A DNA stretch of 64,000 nt from PALSA-1316 sp964499365 (GTDB lineage Bacteria; Nitrospirota; Thermodesulfovibrionia; Thermodesulfovibrionales; UBA6898). The notes beneath the pieces are model-generated. The model was not told the origin of the DNA and ran no database searches. It saw nothing but the letters and a program-made list of their open reading frames with translations. Below are positions 52,298 to 60,987 of this stretch, one piece after another (position 1 is the first letter of the stretch; every line of letters starts with the position of its first letter). A program made the translations under genes and the position numbers. The DNA is taken from positions 62,001 to 126,000 of the forward strand of contig CAZCKU010000001.1 of NCBI GenBank assembly GCA_964499365.1, read 5' to 3'.

Positions 52298-53080
52298 TCA
52301 GAGACTCAGGCTGTTCGTCAGCGGGACGCTGTACCTGCCCGGAGATACCCTGTATTTCTCCAGGAGCATCAGGGCTGGAGTCCTGTCGGCAAAGGCCTTT
52401 TCGGGCATGATCTCCAGGGTCAGGGCCAGCCTGCTGTCAGCGATGTCTCCTTTAACGCGGGCGAAGATACCGGGGCCTTCCATGGTAAACGAGTTCACCT
52501 TTGCCTGCCCCCCGCGTATCTCGAGGGCCCCCTGCGCAGACCGGAAATAATTCAGGGGGACCGGGATGCCACCGAACATACCGCTTGCGAGCTGCAGCTC
52601 CCTGAGGTCAAACCTGATATCTCCCTGGTTGTCCTTCAGGAGCATCCGGCCGGAGAGAAGGCCCCTGCCTTTTATGCGGGCGAACTCAAAAAAGGGAATC
52701 GCCGCAATATCCGCATCCGTGACGGTCATCGAGACCTCATGGCTCTTCCGGAGAAGTTCCGCAGAGCCCTGCAGGCTGCCGTTTCCCACGCTGCCGGAGA
52801 AGTTGCACGGCAGCTTCAGTCCCATGACTGCCAGGGGATTGATCCGCCCGGCGATGTGCTCAACCGCAATAAGAAGCCGGTCATCTTTTTTGAGAGAGAT
52901 TTTATCCGCGCTGAAGCCGAAAAAAAGGCTTTTTCTGAATCCATCACATTCGACCTGCAGCGCACTGCTTCCGAGGGAGTTTCCGATCATCGCCACGATG
53001 GTCTCCTCGGGGACTGCGATCATCCAGGTGCCGATGACAAGTAGTACTAGGAATGCCAGAGACGCGAGGATATATTTCAC
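52298..53080 (-). CDS. gspN: Type II secretion system protein GspN
   Basis: The 260 aa inner-membrane protein has one N-terminal helix (residues 3-25) and a beta-rich periplasmic part, with the AsmA-like pattern of GspN (SLGSSALQVECDG, VPLNYFRSAQGALEIRGG). It is the last gene of the T2SS operon, 17 bases after gspM, in the position where GspN is normally found. GspN is accessory and absent from many T2SS. Confidence 0.87.
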   Translation of the reverse strand: MKYILASLAFLVLLVIGTWMIAVPEETIVAMIGNSLGSSALQVECDGFRKSLFFGFSADKISLKKDDRLLIAVEHIAGRINPLAVMGLKLPCNFSGSVGNGSLQGSAELLRKSHEVSMTVTDADIAAIPFFEFARIKGRGLLSGRMLLKDNQGDIRFDLRELQLASGMFGGIPVPLNYFRSAQGALEIRGGQAKVNSFTMEGPGIFARVKGDIADSRLALTLEIMPEKAFADRTPALMLLEKYRVSPGRYSVPLTNSLSL

Positions 53081-53097
53081 CGGGCCTCCACGGAGGA

Positions 53098-53778
53098 TTA
53101 TTCGTCGGACTCGCTGGAGCGTCTGTTCCTTCCCCTCGGGACTGGTCTGGTCACGGGTGCTGCCTGTGTTTCTGCCTTCGGGGCAGATGACAGAGATCCG
53201 GCCTGCGCTCCGGCAGTGGGGACGGCTTTCGGGGAATCGGCCACGGGTGCAGGCGGTGATCCGGCCTGGGCTGACCCCGCCTGCGGCTTCACCAGGGTGA
53301 CGATGCAGGAGATATTCAGCAGCGACGGGTTGTCGAAGGATGTCTTGACCGTGGTCTTTTTGAGCGCAAGGACCATCGGCGCATTTTCTATCCTGAAGAA
53401 GAGATTCACCATCTCATTCATGCTGAGTCTTTCGAGCTGCAGCTCTGCCTCTTCTTCAACCGCATATTGCCTGTCCCGGCTGCCAAGAGATTTTACCGAT
53501 TTGACCTTCTGGCTGATACCCAGTGATTTGACGATCTCGTCGATGGCCTGGACAACCCCCGCGACCCTGGTGAGAGATTTGCGCGCCTCGGATGCATCGA
53601 CCCTGCCCTTGAGGGCCAGTGTCTCGTCTTTTAACGCGGCCAGCTCTTTCTTCTTGGCCTTGAGTGCGTTATTTTCCGTCTTGAGCGAGCGCGTCACTCC
53701 GGCCATGATAAGACAGAGGCAGAAGGCCGCCACAATGCCGGCAGCGATGACTATCCTCCTGTCGGTCCTGAGATTCAT
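53098..53778 (-). CDS. gspM: Type II secretion system protein GspM
   Basis: The 226 aa protein has one transmembrane helix (about residues 10-28), a coiled coil (30-65), a ferredoxin-like periplasmic domain (about 70-165; LQLERLSMNEMVNLFFRIEN) and a Pro/Ala-rich C-terminal tail (170-226). This matches GspM/PilO-type assembly platform proteins that pair with GspL. It overlaps gspL by four bases. Confidence 0.87.
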   Translation of the reverse strand: MNLRTDRRIVIAAGIVAAFCLCLIMAGVTRSLKTENNALKAKKKELAALKDETLALKGRVDASEARKSLTRVAGVVQAIDEIVKSLGISQKVKSVKSLGSRDRQYAVEEEAELQLERLSMNEMVNLFFRIENAPMVLALKKTTVKTSFDNPSLLNISCIVTLVKPQAGSAQAGSPPAPVADSPKAVPTAGAQAGSLSSAPKAETQAAPVTRPVPRGRNRRSSESDE

Positions 53779-54866
53779 GATTTCCTTCCCTTCGCCGTCA
53801 TGGTGAACTGGGTTCTGCCCTGGGCAGCGGACGGCTTTGTCTCGGAGATATTGACCTCAAGCAGCAAGGGATCGAGATCAGCCTTGATCTTTTGCACATC
53901 TCCCAGGGAAGGGCACTCCCCCTTCAGCACGATCAGGGTGCTCTCCACGGTCACCTCACTGAAGGCGATTCCGGGCCTCACAACCTTCGAGAGGTCGAGC
54001 ATGACCTGAAGTGGCGACGTACCGATAAAGGAGACCTCCTTCTCCTTCAGTTCCTTCAGGTGGGCCTTCATCTGGTAGACTTCGTCAGTGATTTTTTTGT
54101 CGCCGGGAAAGACCTCCTGGTAGGTCTTCCTGAGCCCGTCTCTGAGAGACTGATTATCGCGTTTCAACGATAGTGAGACAAACGCCATGTCAGCCAGGAA
54201 TACAACGGCAATGAGGGCAAGAAGGATCGCGGCGGTACGGATCAGTTTATTCTGTTTGCGGTCATCGACGGTATAGGCGAACTCGTCCCGCCTGAAATTA
54301 AAGGTCGGCTGTGCGATTTCCCTCAGCGCTGTTTCTACAAGCGCAGACTCTGACAGGGCAGGTGACTCCTGCAGCAGTCCGGAGATATCCTCGCCCCTGT
54401 TTCGCTGGAGCAGGTCTGCCAGTTCCAGAGATACGGCAAACCGGGGGTCTGCGTTATATTTTTTCAGCTGTCCAAGGATCTCCCTGAGTATATCCCTGCT
54501 GATATAGGCCACGAGTACCTGGTATTTGCCGTCCTGACCGCCAAGGACAACGGCATCGAAGACAACCGACGATACGCCTGACATGATAAGGCCCTCAAGC
54601 TCGAACGGCAGGAGTTCTCTCAATTTCCTGAGGTCCGCAAACGGCATCTCGATAATCCTGAAGTTCAGGAGACGTAACGGTAGACTCAGGCAGCATTCAT
54701 CCGTCTCCTGAAGCCGTGTGGTGATTTCAGCAGGGAGGTGTCCGCTGCCTGCTATAGGGCCGGATAGTGCGACAGTCTCTTTGTTGAGGACCATCTTGCG
54801 GTCCCGGTCAAGCGTGTAGACCGAGAGAGAGTCCTGCCCCAGGTCAAATAGAATAACCGGTCTCAT
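53775..54866 (-). CDS. gspL: Type II secretion system protein GspL
   Basis: The 363 aa protein is read from the ATG at 54866, directly behind the gspK stop and a ggag ribosome site; the frame is open to 54923. A PilM/ActA-like cytoplasmic domain (1-215) starts VILFDLGQDSLSVY, followed by one transmembrane helix (about 222-245) and a periplasmic ferredoxin-like domain (about 290-363). GspL anchors the GspE ATPase to the platform. Confidence 0.9.
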   Translation of the reverse strand: MRPVILFDLGQDSLSVYTLDRDRKMVLNKETVALSGPIAGSGHLPAEITTRLQETDECCLSLPLRLLNFRIIEMPFADLRKLRELLPFELEGLIMSGVSSVVFDAVVLGGQDGKYQVLVAYISRDILREILGQLKKYNADPRFAVSLELADLLQRNRGEDISGLLQESPALSESALVETALREIAQPTFNFRRDEFAYTVDDRKQNKLIRTAAILLALIAVVFLADMAFVSLSLKRDNQSLRDGLRKTYQEVFPGDKKITDEVYQMKAHLKELKEKEVSFIGTSPLQVMLDLSKVVRPGIAFSEVTVESTLIVLKGECPSLGDVQKIKADLDPLLLEVNISETKPSAAQGRTQFTMTAKGRKS

Positions 54867-54870
54867 ACTC

Positions 54871-55950
54871 CTAGTATTCCCTCCAGTACCTGACTGTTCT
54901 CGATGATCCCGAGACATGCACAACGCTCTCGATTATCCGTTTTATATCTCCTGACGTCGCTGTTGCCACGATGCGGAAGGTGTTGCTGTTGACGAGGTAG
55001 TAGCCCCGCATCGAAGTTTTTATACTATCCGGTATCATCGCTAATGCATTAATCTCGTCTTCCCTCTGAAATGGAGACAGGTCCCTGTACTGTACGATAT
55101 GTTCTGCCATGCTTTTGTCGAGGTCCCCGGGAAGAGACCTGAGGACCGGGACGCTTGCCGTATTAAGATTGATCTTGCCACTGCCGTATATTGTAACATA
55201 AGGCCTGAGGAGGTCGAACGTCTCCTGATCGATTCCGGGAATGTTGAGAAGTTCGTCTATGCTGTCGAGGGGAGCATTCTTTGCACCTGTCTCTACCGCT
55301 GCCGTGCCCGGTTTACGGGGGATGCTGTCAGCATCGACCCAATCGACAATGCGATCTGCTATCTCGGGATTCAGATTCAATGCCCCCAGTAATTTGAGGA
55401 AGAGATCGTAAGCAGTCTTCCCCGTCGGGCCCGGATTGATCACGGTAACGCCAAGGGTGTTGATATTGAAGCGCGCGTTTTCGTCTTCTATATGAATATC
55501 TATGGTGCCCTCTATCTCCTCAAACGGTATCTTCTGAGAGGTATCGAATACCCCGGGATATGTGTAGTTTGGCGTGAGGGTCTTCTTTTCGACAATAAGA
55601 CGGCTGGCCAGCTGGGTTGCCGAGCGGGCGGCAAGCGAGAGCTGCTGCGAGGTCTTCCAGTTGTGAAGGGCGTTGGTGCTGACATAGACGCCATAGGCAA
55701 ACTCGACCACCATCGCCGTGATCAGCGTGACGACCATCAGTGTCAGCACCAGCGCCATACCCCGATTATTTGCCAGAAAATCCCTCCTGTCCCTGCCTAC
55801 CGGACAGGCAGGCTCCCTTTGCCAAAGGGAGGTGGCATGCCCCTCTTTTTCTCCTCGGCGAACCCGCCTGTGTGCGGGGGTAAAGAGGGGTGAGGGCAGA
55901 TTTTTGAAATAAGTCATCTTGCCAATGGAGTTATAATTCACCATGTTCAT
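54871..55950 (-). CDS. gspK: Type II secretion minor pseudopilin GspK with repeat-derived leader
   Basis: The 359 aa frame starts in an ATGA overlap with gspJ. The prepilin cleavage site is NNRG/MALVLTLMVV (Gly64/Met65), followed by the hydrophobic helix and the GspK core with SAM-like helix-hairpin regions (SIDELLNIPGIDQETFDLLRPYVTIYGSGKINLNTA). A normal leader is about 6-10 residues; here it is 64, because a dispersed repeat (55776-55909) has been inserted and translated. A downstream CTG behind aggagg at the repeat edge is a possible alternative start. GspK caps the pseudopilus tip. Confidence 0.9.
   Translation of the reverse strand: MNMVNYNSIGKMTYFKNLPSPLFTPAHRRVRRGEKEGHATSLWQREPACPVGRDRRDFLANNRGMALVLTLMVVTLITAMVVEFAYGVYVSTNALHNWKTSQQLSLAARSATQLASRLIVEKKTLTPNYTYPGVFDTSQKIPFEEIEGTIDIHIEDENARFNINTLGVTVINPGPTGKTAYDLFLKLLGALNLNPEIADRIVDWVDADSIPRKPGTAAVETGAKNAPLDSIDELLNIPGIDQETFDLLRPYVTIYGSGKINLNTASVPVLRSLPGDLDKSMAEHIVQYRDLSPFQREDEINALAMIPDSIKTSMRGYYLVNSNTFRIVATATSGDIKRIIESVVHVSGSSRTVRYWREY
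55776..55909. repeat. Dispersed double-hairpin repeat, copy 2, inside the 5' end of gspK
   Basis: This copy matches the repeat at 46191-46273 in its ends (gaaaatccctcct ... cagatttttgaaa), in the first hairpin (ctcccttt/aaagggag) and in both arms of the second hairpin. It carries extra sequence: tgcctaccggacaggca before the first hairpin and about 30 bases, with its own small hairpin (cccgc/gcggg), in place of the second loop. It is translated as residues of the gspK leader. Confidence 0.85.
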
Positions 55951-56591
55951 ATCGGTTTGTCTATCTTCGGTTTGATTGTCTCGTAAATGGTCACCGGCCT
56001 GTCCTTGATCTTGAAGACGAGCGTAACGCGCACCTCTTCCGGCATCCTTCGCGTCTCTTCAGTGTCCCAGGTCCGCACCCAGTTTGTACCTTCTTTTGCC
56101 TCGACCGTAAACGATTCGAGCCCTTCTATCAGCTCTGTCGGCTGATGAGGGCCTGGCCTGTCTGCCCCGGCTGCGGGGGGTCCCTTTTCAAGACCTTCCC
56201 TGTAGGGATCCTCCATTGTTTTATAGAGGACCAGGATCTTGTCCTGTTCTTCCACCTGATACGTGACGCGTGACAGCCCGGGTCTGCGCGGTGAGAGCGT
56301 GGTGAAGGTGAAGCGCGAGGTCTGTCTGCCGTAGATATCGCGGTCCTCGATCTTGCAGAGTGACTTGCTCTTGCCCTGGGAATAGACCGCTGCGTCGACC
56401 TCCCTGCTGAGTGTATCGAGGAGGGCCCTCCCTTCCTGCAGCCTCAGCAGGGAATCGTCGATCCCGGTGACCGCCTTCTGGGCGAGGAAAAAGGTGCTGT
56501 AGACCGCTCCGAGGACGATGGTGAGCAGCAGCAGGGCCAGCAGAACCTCGAGGAGCGTGAACCCCCTCCTGTTGCGGGTAAGGCCGCTCAT
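55947..56591 (-). CDS. gspJ: Type II secretion minor pseudopilin GspJ
   Basis: The 214 aa pseudopilin has the cleavage site NRRG/FTLLEVLLALLLL (Gly10/Phe11) including the conserved Glu at +5, and a C-terminal beta-rich head (about 60-214; RFTFTTLSPRR). It overlaps gspI and gspK by four bases each. It forms the pseudopilus tip with GspI and GspK. Confidence 0.93.
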   Translation of the reverse strand: MSGLTRNRRGFTLLEVLLALLLLTIVLGAVYSTFFLAQKAVTGIDDSLLRLQEGRALLDTLSREVDAAVYSQGKSKSLCKIEDRDIYGRQTSRFTFTTLSPRRPGLSRVTYQVEEQDKILVLYKTMEDPYREGLEKGPPAAGADRPGPHQPTELIEGLESFTVEAKEGTNWVRTWDTEETRRMPEEVRVTLVFKIKDRPVTIYETIKPKIDKPI

Positions 56592-56932
56592 TTCCTTGCC
56601 TCGACCAGTCTCGAAAGACGGATTTCCTGATTCTCCCGTTTGACGGTGACCGAGAGCTGGGATATGCCTGCAAAGGAATATTTCTTCACCTCAGCGGTGA
56701 AATGATAATCAGCATGCGGTTCAGGGAAAGTCCCCTCAGCGTTCACCGGCGTTGTTTCAAGCTCAAGGAGCCTGTTTTTGGCCAGTACGGAAGCTATGGT
56801 GACGAACTCATGTTTTTCGGCGATGCCGAGATTGTAATTCAGCGTGTATATCAGCGTGACGAGGAGCCCGCCGACAATAGCCAGGGCGATCATGATCTCA
56901 AGAAGGGTAAAGCCTTTATCTGATCTAATCAT
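56588..56932 (-). CDS. gspI: Type II secretion minor pseudopilin GspI
   Basis: The 114 aa pseudopilin has the cleavage site SDKG/FTLLEIMIALAIVGG (Gly7/Phe8). The head domain is short (residues 40-114, NRLLELETTPVNAEG), normal for GspI. It overlaps gspH by eight bases and gspJ by four. Confidence 0.92.
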   Translation of the reverse strand: MIRSDKGFTLLEIMIALAIVGGLLVTLIYTLNYNLGIAEKHEFVTIASVLAKNRLLELETTPVNAEGTFPEPHADYHFTAEVKKYSFAGISQLSVTVKRENQEIRLSRLVEARK

Positions 56933-57425
56933 TGCCTGAAATCTTCACCCTTCCGCTCAGCGCATTCATGCTGACCCTTGCCTCATGCTCCCTTTTGTTC
57001 AGGGTGATCTCGATATTTTCCCCGAGCCCCAGGGGGCCGAAAAAAACGATCACCTGTCCCTCGCGCACCACGCCTTTTGACGGCAGGGTCACTGCTGTTA
57101 TACTTCCCAGTTCCCGGGATTTTTCACCGTCAGGCCCGTTCCACGATACTCTCTTTTCCCGGAAGTCAAAGCTGAGCTGAAATTCTTTTTTGGTATAAAT
57201 CGAGCTGTCGTTAAGGTCCCTCAGCAGCGAGGCAAGTTTATTCGCGTCGTTTTTCAGCCCCGCAGAACCGAGGTTCGAAAACGACGGCAGGGCGAATGCC
57301 GTGAACAATGAAACGATGAAGACAACGAGGATTATCTCGAGAAGGGTGAACCCACAGTTCCGGCTTAGGCCCCGGCTTAATCTCCCGTCCGCACTACTGC
57401 ATATCCCAGCTGGTGATATCAGCAT
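56925..57425 (-). CDS. gspH: Type II secretion minor pseudopilin GspH
   Basis: The 166 aa pseudopilin has the cleavage site NCG/FTLLEIILVVFIV. The best start is the ATG at 57425, giving a 24-residue leader and overlapping the end of gspG by 32 bases; the frame is open to 57503. No ATG, GTG or TTG lies closer to the leader. The C-terminal head has the GspH fold (LASLLRDLNDSSIYTKKEFQL). Confidence 0.88.
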   Translation of the reverse strand: MLISPAGICSSADGRLSRGLSRNCGFTLLEIILVVFIVSLFTAFALPSFSNLGSAGLKNDANKLASLLRDLNDSSIYTKKEFQLSFDFREKRVSWNGPDGEKSRELGSITAVTLPSKGVVREGQVIVFFGPLGLGENIEITLNKREHEARVSMNALSGRVKISGND

Positions 57426-57837
57426 CCTTTCCGCTGCCGCCCTCCTTGCCGTCTGCCCCGAGGCTGATAAGGTCGTAGTCGCCATGGATGCCCGGCGAGA
57501 CATAGATATAGGCGTTTCCCCACGGGTCGAGCGGTATCTTCTTCTGTTCCAGATATCCCCCCTCCCGGTATTTGGCGGGCACCCTGCCGGTTTCAGGTTT
57601 TACTGTCAGCGACTCAAGGCCCTGCTGCGTGTCCGGGTAGAAGCCGCTGTCCATCTTGAAGAGCTTTAGGGCGGTCTCGATATTCCGGATCTGGACCTTT
57701 GCAGCATCGATCTTGGCATCATCGGTCCTGCCGATGATCTTCGGGGCAACGATGGCCGCAAGAAGACTCAGAATAAATACGACGACAATGATCTCAAGCA
57801 GGGTAAAGCCTGCGTTCCTCTTATGATGGTCTGACAT
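57394..57837 (-). CDS. gspG: Type II secretion major pseudopilin GspG
   Basis: The 147 aa major pseudopilin is read from the internal ATG at 57837 with gggagg five bases upstream. The cleavage site is NAG/FTLLEIIVVVFIL (Gly10/Phe11), then DDAKIDAAKVQIRNIETAL, LDPWGNAYIYVSPG and the C-terminal DLISLGADGKEGG calcium loop, all typical. The same frame is open through the upstream protease gene with no intervening stop, so it may also be made as the C-terminal part of a longer polypeptide. Confidence 0.93.
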   Translation of the reverse strand: MSDHHKRNAGFTLLEIIVVVFILSLLAAIVAPKIIGRTDDAKIDAAKVQIRNIETALKLFKMDSGFYPDTQQGLESLTVKPETGRVPAKYREGGYLEQKKIPLDPWGNAYIYVSPGIHGDYDLISLGADGKEGGSGKDADITSWDMQ

Positions 57838-59748
57838 TCTGCCTCCCGACATGTAACGGTTAGTACGTGTATCCAGCCTCTTCTTTCTTCTTCTCGCTAT
57901 AATTGTACCAAAAGCCGGTGCGCTGATGATAAACAATATACCTGACATGGCATACGGATGCCGCACGCCGTATACGACCGGGTAGAGGGCGATGCGTGCT
58001 GCAGTCCTCAGCCCTTCATGCCTGCCGATGAAATCAGCTGCATCCGGGGACAACCGGTAATAGAGGCTGACGAAGGCCCTGCCCGCAGGATTGGTCAGCA
58101 GGTGTTCGTCCCTGAACCTCCTGAGTGTATCAACCTCAGGGGCCAGGGGACTGCCATAGGCGGCTGTTGCGATGAAGCAGCCGCCACCGCCACCCCCGCT
58201 GCTGCCGCCGGAGGGGGGCGGGGCCGGAGTCTCGTTCGTCACCTCAAGGGAAATGGGCTGATTGTCCGATGCAGGGTCGTTATTCATGATGATGAGCGTT
58301 GCACGCCTGTATGCGCCGCTTGTACCGAAATCGCTGACCGTTCTGACGACAACGGCACCGTCAAGCGGAATGTCGATACGGTCATAGCTGCCGTCATTTT
58401 TTTTCAGGAGCAGCAGGGCCGAAAGAGCGCCTGCATTCATGCCGGTAAATCTGAACGTCAGCGGTTTTGCCGCTGCCTCAGGTTTGAAGTCATAGTACCG
58501 GGCGGCAAGATGGTTCAGACTCCCGGTGACTGTCTGGGGGAGGGTGCTGAAACTGGCCTCCTGCTTTGCAGGCGGGTAGTGTTCCTTGTCCGAGAACTCA
58601 CGCAGCAGGACCTTCTGCCTGAAGTTTTTCAGTTCAGCGGCGAGAGAACTGTTCAGCGCGCTGAGCTGCTCCGAGATCGCCCTGATGGCAGGGGAGTTGT
58701 TGCCGGTCCTGGACCAGATATTCCTCACGATGTCACGGCCGCGGCTCTCGGAGAGAAATTTTACCAGGATGATATTCCCGTATTCATAACTGCCGTTGTA
58801 GGTATCGAGAGATGTCTCAGGCTTGTCAAACCATCTGTCGACCCGTCCCGCTGTCCCGGCACTGTTCCCGAAGATCGTGTAATAGGTCTCTCCCAGGTCC
58901 CACTTCCCGTTATCATTGGCATCGTCGTACCGCGCCCCGGTATAGTTGAGATAATCTTTGACCTCGGGGTATATCTCGTCTTCCATCCAGGTGGACGAGG
59001 ACTCCATCCACCAGCCGTTATTGCTGATGTCCGTTGACATCTGGAAATGGAAGGCATGGAAGAGCTCGTGGGCCGCCGTCACCTTGATATCGCCCATCTG
59101 TCTTCCCGCAGGGTCGAGATTTGACGGCTTTCCGGCGAAGGTGCTGTCAAAGACGATATAGGCATCTGCAGGTGTCTGTTCGAACGAGGTGTAGCCATAG
59201 CTGCCGGGCAGGCGGACGAGGTAGACGTCGAGCCTGCTGTTTCCTCCGCGGCCGTTGTCGCCCGGCAGGTCGGGATATCCCAGGCCCCGCATATGACTGT
59301 AGGAATGTTCGAGGGCATTGCCTGCATCGACAACAAACTGGGGAATAGTTGCAGGATTGCCGTCGGAGCCGGAGACCGCATCCCCCTGCGTATTGTCTTC
59401 GGTATAGTGCAGCCTTATATGGCCGCCGGGCGTGTCATAGGTCAGTATGATTATTCCGGTCCCGTAAAAATCCGCGTCGTTGCTGTCAACAGGCCGGCGC
59501 AGAATGAATCTGTTTTCCTGGGTCAGGTATTCGGGAAACAGCTTCGCAAAGAGGGCTAGGGGGGTGCCGGATTTGTAAATCGCCTGCGGTGTCTCAGCCG
59601 CCCCCTGCCGCGAGAGGGTGTCCCGGCCGAAAAGTGCCCTGATATTCTGATTGATCGAGGCCCGGTCTATCTCTGCCCCGGATAAGCCCCCGGGCATGAG
59701 GAGGGAGAGTGCTGCCAGCAGCAGAAGTAGTCGTTTCAGTCGGGGCAT
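57394..59748 (-). CDS. Putative secreted metalloprotease with CFI-box C-terminal signal, in frame with gspG
   Basis: One 784-codon frame has a signal peptide (residues 1-25) and a zinc-peptidase domain of the MXAN_6640-like type (about 75-390) with HELFH (227-231) and a Glu ligand candidate in WMESSSTWMED (E249). A beta domain (about 400-505) and a Gly-rich linker (512-523) follow, then the CFI-box (CFIATAAYGS, 524-533), the LxxxRxFRD helix, a membrane helix (about 599-618) and the basic end RRRKKR, where such proteins normally stop. Here there is no stop: the frame continues 12 residues and enters gspG at residue 638. It lies between gspF and gspG, so it is probably a T2SS substrate or partner (inference). 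Confidence 0.85.
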   Translation of the reverse strand: MPRLKRLLLLLAALSLLMPGGLSGAEIDRASINQNIRALFGRDTLSRQGAAETPQAIYKSGTPLALFAKLFPEYLTQENRFILRRPVDSNDADFYGTGIIILTYDTPGGHIRLHYTEDNTQGDAVSGSDGNPATIPQFVVDAGNALEHSYSHMRGLGYPDLPGDNGRGGNSRLDVYLVRLPGSYGYTSFEQTPADAYIVFDSTFAGKPSNLDPAGRQMGDIKVTAAHELFHAFHFQMSTDISNNGWWMESSSTWMEDEIYPEVKDYLNYTGARYDDANDNGKWDLGETYYTIFGNSAGTAGRVDRWFDKPETSLDTYNGSYEYGNIILVKFLSESRGRDIVRNIWSRTGNNSPAIRAISEQLSALNSSLAAELKNFRQKVLLREFSDKEHYPPAKQEASFSTLPQTVTGSLNHLAARYYDFKPEAAAKPLTFRFTGMNAGALSALLLLKKNDGSYDRIDIPLDGAVVVRTVSDFGTSGAYRRATLIIMNNDPASDNQPISLEVTNETPAPPPSGGSSGGGGGGCFIATAAYGSPLAPEVDTLRRFRDEHLLTNPAGRAFVSLYYRLSPDAADFIGRHEGLRTAARIALYPVVYGVRHPYAMSGILFIISAPAFGTIIARRRKKRLDTRTNRYMSGGRMSDHHKRNAGFTLLEIIVVVFILSLLAAIVAPKIIGRTDDAKIDAAKVQIRNIETALKLFKMDSGFYPDTQQGLESLTVKPETGRVPAKYREGGYLEQKKIPLDPWGNAYIYVSPGIHGDYDLISLGADGKEGGSGKDADITSWDMQ

Positions 59749-59780
59749 ATCAATCCTTATGTTGCGGCTGTTCGCAATGT

Positions 59781-60953
59781 TTATTTTATCAGCTGGTTCA
59801 GCTGGAACATCGGGAGGAGGACCGCCAGGACGATCGCCCCCACGATGACACCCATCAGCAGGATCATCATCGGTTCGAGAAGGGAGAGGGCCTTCTGGAC
59901 CCTTCGCTCGAATTCAGCCTCATAGCTGTCCGCTGCCCTGCCGAGCACCTCGGCGAGTGTCCCGCTTTTTTCCCCTGTCGCGATCAGCTGGACCAGCACC
60001 GACGGAAATCCCGACAGTGCGGTAGAAAGACGCGACCCTTCGGCAACCATCTTGGCTGCGTCCACGATCCTGCTCTGAAGCACACTGTTGCCGAGTGACT
60101 TTGCCGAGAGCTCCAGCGCCCGCAGCAGCGGCAGGCCGCCCTCGATGAGAAAGCCCGTTGTCCGCGCGAAGCGTCCGTAGTAGAGGCTCTGAAGCAGATT
60201 GCCCGGGAGCCTCAGCTTTATCCTGTCGAGCGTCTGCTGATGGCCCTTCCGGTACCTGTTGAAGCCGAAGACGAGCGCGGCAGCCAGCATGAGGAGCAGC
60301 CACCAGTAGCCGACGAAGACCTGGCTTATGGCGATCAGGACCCGCGTAATCAGCGGCAGTGCACTCTTGGTGTTTTCGAAGATACGGACGATCTTCGGAA
60401 GCACAAAGGTGAAGAGGAACGAGAGGACCACAAAGCCTATGGCAGTCATAAAGAGCGGGTAGATCAGTGCGGTGCGGATCTTTGAACGCATCGCGTCCTG
60501 CTTCTCAAGGAAGACGGCCAGGTTCTCCAGCACGACCCCGATCCTGCCGCTCTGCTCACCGGCGGCAACCATATTCACATAAAAATCAGGAAAGATATTC
60601 TTCTCGGCATCGAGGGCCCGCGAAAGGCTGGAGCCGGCAGAGACATTTTCACGGATATTGACGAGCATGGTCTTCCAGAAACCGGTGTTTTCATCCGACA
60701 GGGACTTGAGGGCCTCGAGAAGCGGGACCCCGGCGGAAAGCAGGGTCGAGAGCTGGCGGGTCATGACCGGGAGCAGGGCGGCCTCATTCCGGCGGCGCTG
60801 CCAGGTCTTCCTGTCCGTGTGCGGCCTGATATCCCTGGGGTAGATGCCGAGGGCCCTGATTTCGGAGGCTGCGTCCTGGACCCCGTCGGCCTCGATCACC
60901 CCGGTGGTCCCCGACCCGTCGGACTTGTATCCCGTATAGTTAAAAAGCGGCAT
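59781..60953 (-). CDS. gspF: Type II secretion inner-membrane platform protein GspF
   Basis: The 390 aa protein has the two T2SSF domains (about 55-180 and 255-380), with three transmembrane helices and hallmarks such as QLSTLLSAGVPLLEAL, GEQSGRI and GEKSGTLAEVL. The N-terminal 50 residues form a platform extension (MPLFNYTGYKSDG). It starts 34 bases after gspE. Confidence 0.95.
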   Translation of the reverse strand: MPLFNYTGYKSDGSGTTGVIEADGVQDAASEIRALGIYPRDIRPHTDRKTWQRRRNEAALLPVMTRQLSTLLSAGVPLLEALKSLSDENTGFWKTMLVNIRENVSAGSSLSRALDAEKNIFPDFYVNMVAAGEQSGRIGVVLENLAVFLEKQDAMRSKIRTALIYPLFMTAIGFVVLSFLFTFVLPKIVRIFENTKSALPLITRVLIAISQVFVGYWWLLLMLAAALVFGFNRYRKGHQQTLDRIKLRLPGNLLQSLYYGRFARTTGFLIEGGLPLLRALELSAKSLGNSVLQSRIVDAAKMVAEGSRLSTALSGFPSVLVQLIATGEKSGTLAEVLGRAADSYEAEFERRVQKALSLLEPMMILLMGVIVGAIVLAVLLPMFQLNQLIK

Positions 60954-60987
60954 TCAGCGGGAGTCCTGATTCATTGCGGAGTCAGGT

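Noticed and set aside
57958..59037. Plus-strand open frame of 359 codons opposite the CFI-box protease.
   Set aside because: Antisense shadow of a GC-rich coding frame; no recognisable domain.
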